DNA of 6,668 nt from DATEPR01 sp036503065 (GTDB lineage: Bacteria > Actinomycetota > Actinomycetes > Mycobacteriales > Pseudonocardiaceae). Positions 6,536 through 6,668 of the stretch are shown here, one piece after another. Where the stretch lies: the NCBI GenBank assembly GCA_036503065.1, contig DASXXM010000346.1, forward strand, positions 1 to 6,668. The letters run 5' to 3'. The notes under the pieces were generated by a model. That model was not told the origin of the DNA and did no database searches. It saw only the letters and a list, made by a program, of their open reading frames with translations. Position 1 is the first letter of the stretch, and every line of letters begins with the position of its first letter. Position numbers and translations under genes: made by a program.

Positions 6536-6668
6536 CGGGTGCCCCACAGGACCAGCACCGGATTGCCGCCGGTCAGCCGGCTCGTGCCGTCCGGCAGGTC
6601 GGTCAGCCGGGCGGCGGTGAGCTGGCAGCCGTCGACCTGGTAACCGCCGGCGCGCAGGGCGTCCCGGC
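6532..6668 (-). CDS. C-terminal end of a probable precorrin methyltransferase (CbiT/CobL type), partial
   Basis: An open frame enters from the right edge and ends in TGA at 6532-6534, giving 44 visible residues. They start near RDALRAGGYQVDG and end in NPVLVLWGTR. The stop overlaps the cobJ start (GTGA), so this is a real upstream gene of the same operon. The layout (an AGG turn, a strand with Gln and Ala-Arg, then a closing NPVxxLWG strand) resembles the C-terminus of Rossmann methyltransferases of the CbiT family, which decarboxylate and methylate (cobalt-)precorrin-6B/7; actinobacterial CobL usually ends differently (a PVTQW-like strand). With so few residues the function is a guess supported mainly by the operon; the coding call is much firmer. 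Confidence 0.6.
   Translation of the reverse strand, partial: RDALRAGGYQVDGCQLTAARLTDLPDGTSRLTGGNPVLVLWGTR

Noticed and set aside
6570..6610. Direct repeat of CGGTCAGCCGG at 6570-6580 and 6600-6610
   Set aside because: Both copies lie in the coding frame of the partial upstream gene and encode similar Arg-Leu-Thr stretches. Chance repeats of this length are common in such GC-rich coding DNA.
4235..6643. An 802-codon plus-strand open frame antisense to cobJ and the CDF gene
   Set aside because: Its product is dominated by Arg, His, Gln, Asp and Gly with no recognisable domain. The opposite strand carries the complete CbiG-CobJ signature, so this is a codon-bias shadow.

Overview
This 6.7 kb window is GC-rich throughout, with codon third positions dominated by G and C, frequent GTG starts and short start/stop overlaps. 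Together with protein features typical of actinobacterial homologues (for example the cobA-style uroporphyrinogen methyltransferase and a CobH beginning close to HPIEEESYRIL), this suggests the chromosome of a high-GC actinomycete, perhaps of the Pseudonocardiales. The genus is inference only.

Layout. Bases 1-958 (+) hold the 3' part of a DEAD-box RNA helicase with a basic, disordered tail. A strong hairpin (about 970-1009) lies in the 103-bp gap between this gene and a convergent gene set, and probably acts as a shared terminator. Everything from 1062 to the right edge is on the minus strand and belongs to corrinoid/siroheme biosynthesis. In transcription order (right to left) it contains: the last 44 codons of an unidentified protein, probably a CbiT/CobL-type precorrin methyltransferase; a CbiG-CobJ fusion (4805-6535); a 63-bp gap with overlapping palindromes and a candidate promoter; a cation diffusion facilitator (CDF) metal transporter (3803-4741); CobH precorrin-8X methylmutase (3144-3746); a long-form CbiX sirohydrochlorin chelatase (2275-3147); and a CysG/CobA siroheme synthase with fused dehydrogenase and methyltransferase domains (1062-2288). 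Several junctions overlap (GTGA at cobJ, ATGA at cbiX, 14 nt at cysG), which fits an operon with translational coupling.

How the genes fit together. CysG methylates uroporphyrinogen III to precorrin-2 and can oxidise it to sirohydrochlorin. CbiX inserts a metal, cobalt for B12 or iron for siroheme. CobJ (C17 methylation with ring contraction), CbiG (opening of the ring-contraction lactone) and CobH (methyl shift to hydrogenobyrinate/cobyrinate) work further along the corrin ring pathway. CbiX and CbiG are hallmarks of the early-cobalt route. The CDF transporter placed inside the operon suggests a link between corrin synthesis and control of cytoplasmic cobalt (or zinc), and the palindromes in front of it may bind a regulator.

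I see no mobile element, CRISPR array, rRNA, tRNA or cobalamin riboswitch in the window. The operon's 5' end, where a riboswitch would be expected, lies beyond the right edge. No gene-free stretch exceeds about 105 bp. This is mainly known metabolism; the more unusual points are the embedded transporter with its own control region and a substitution in a normally conserved stretch of CobH.
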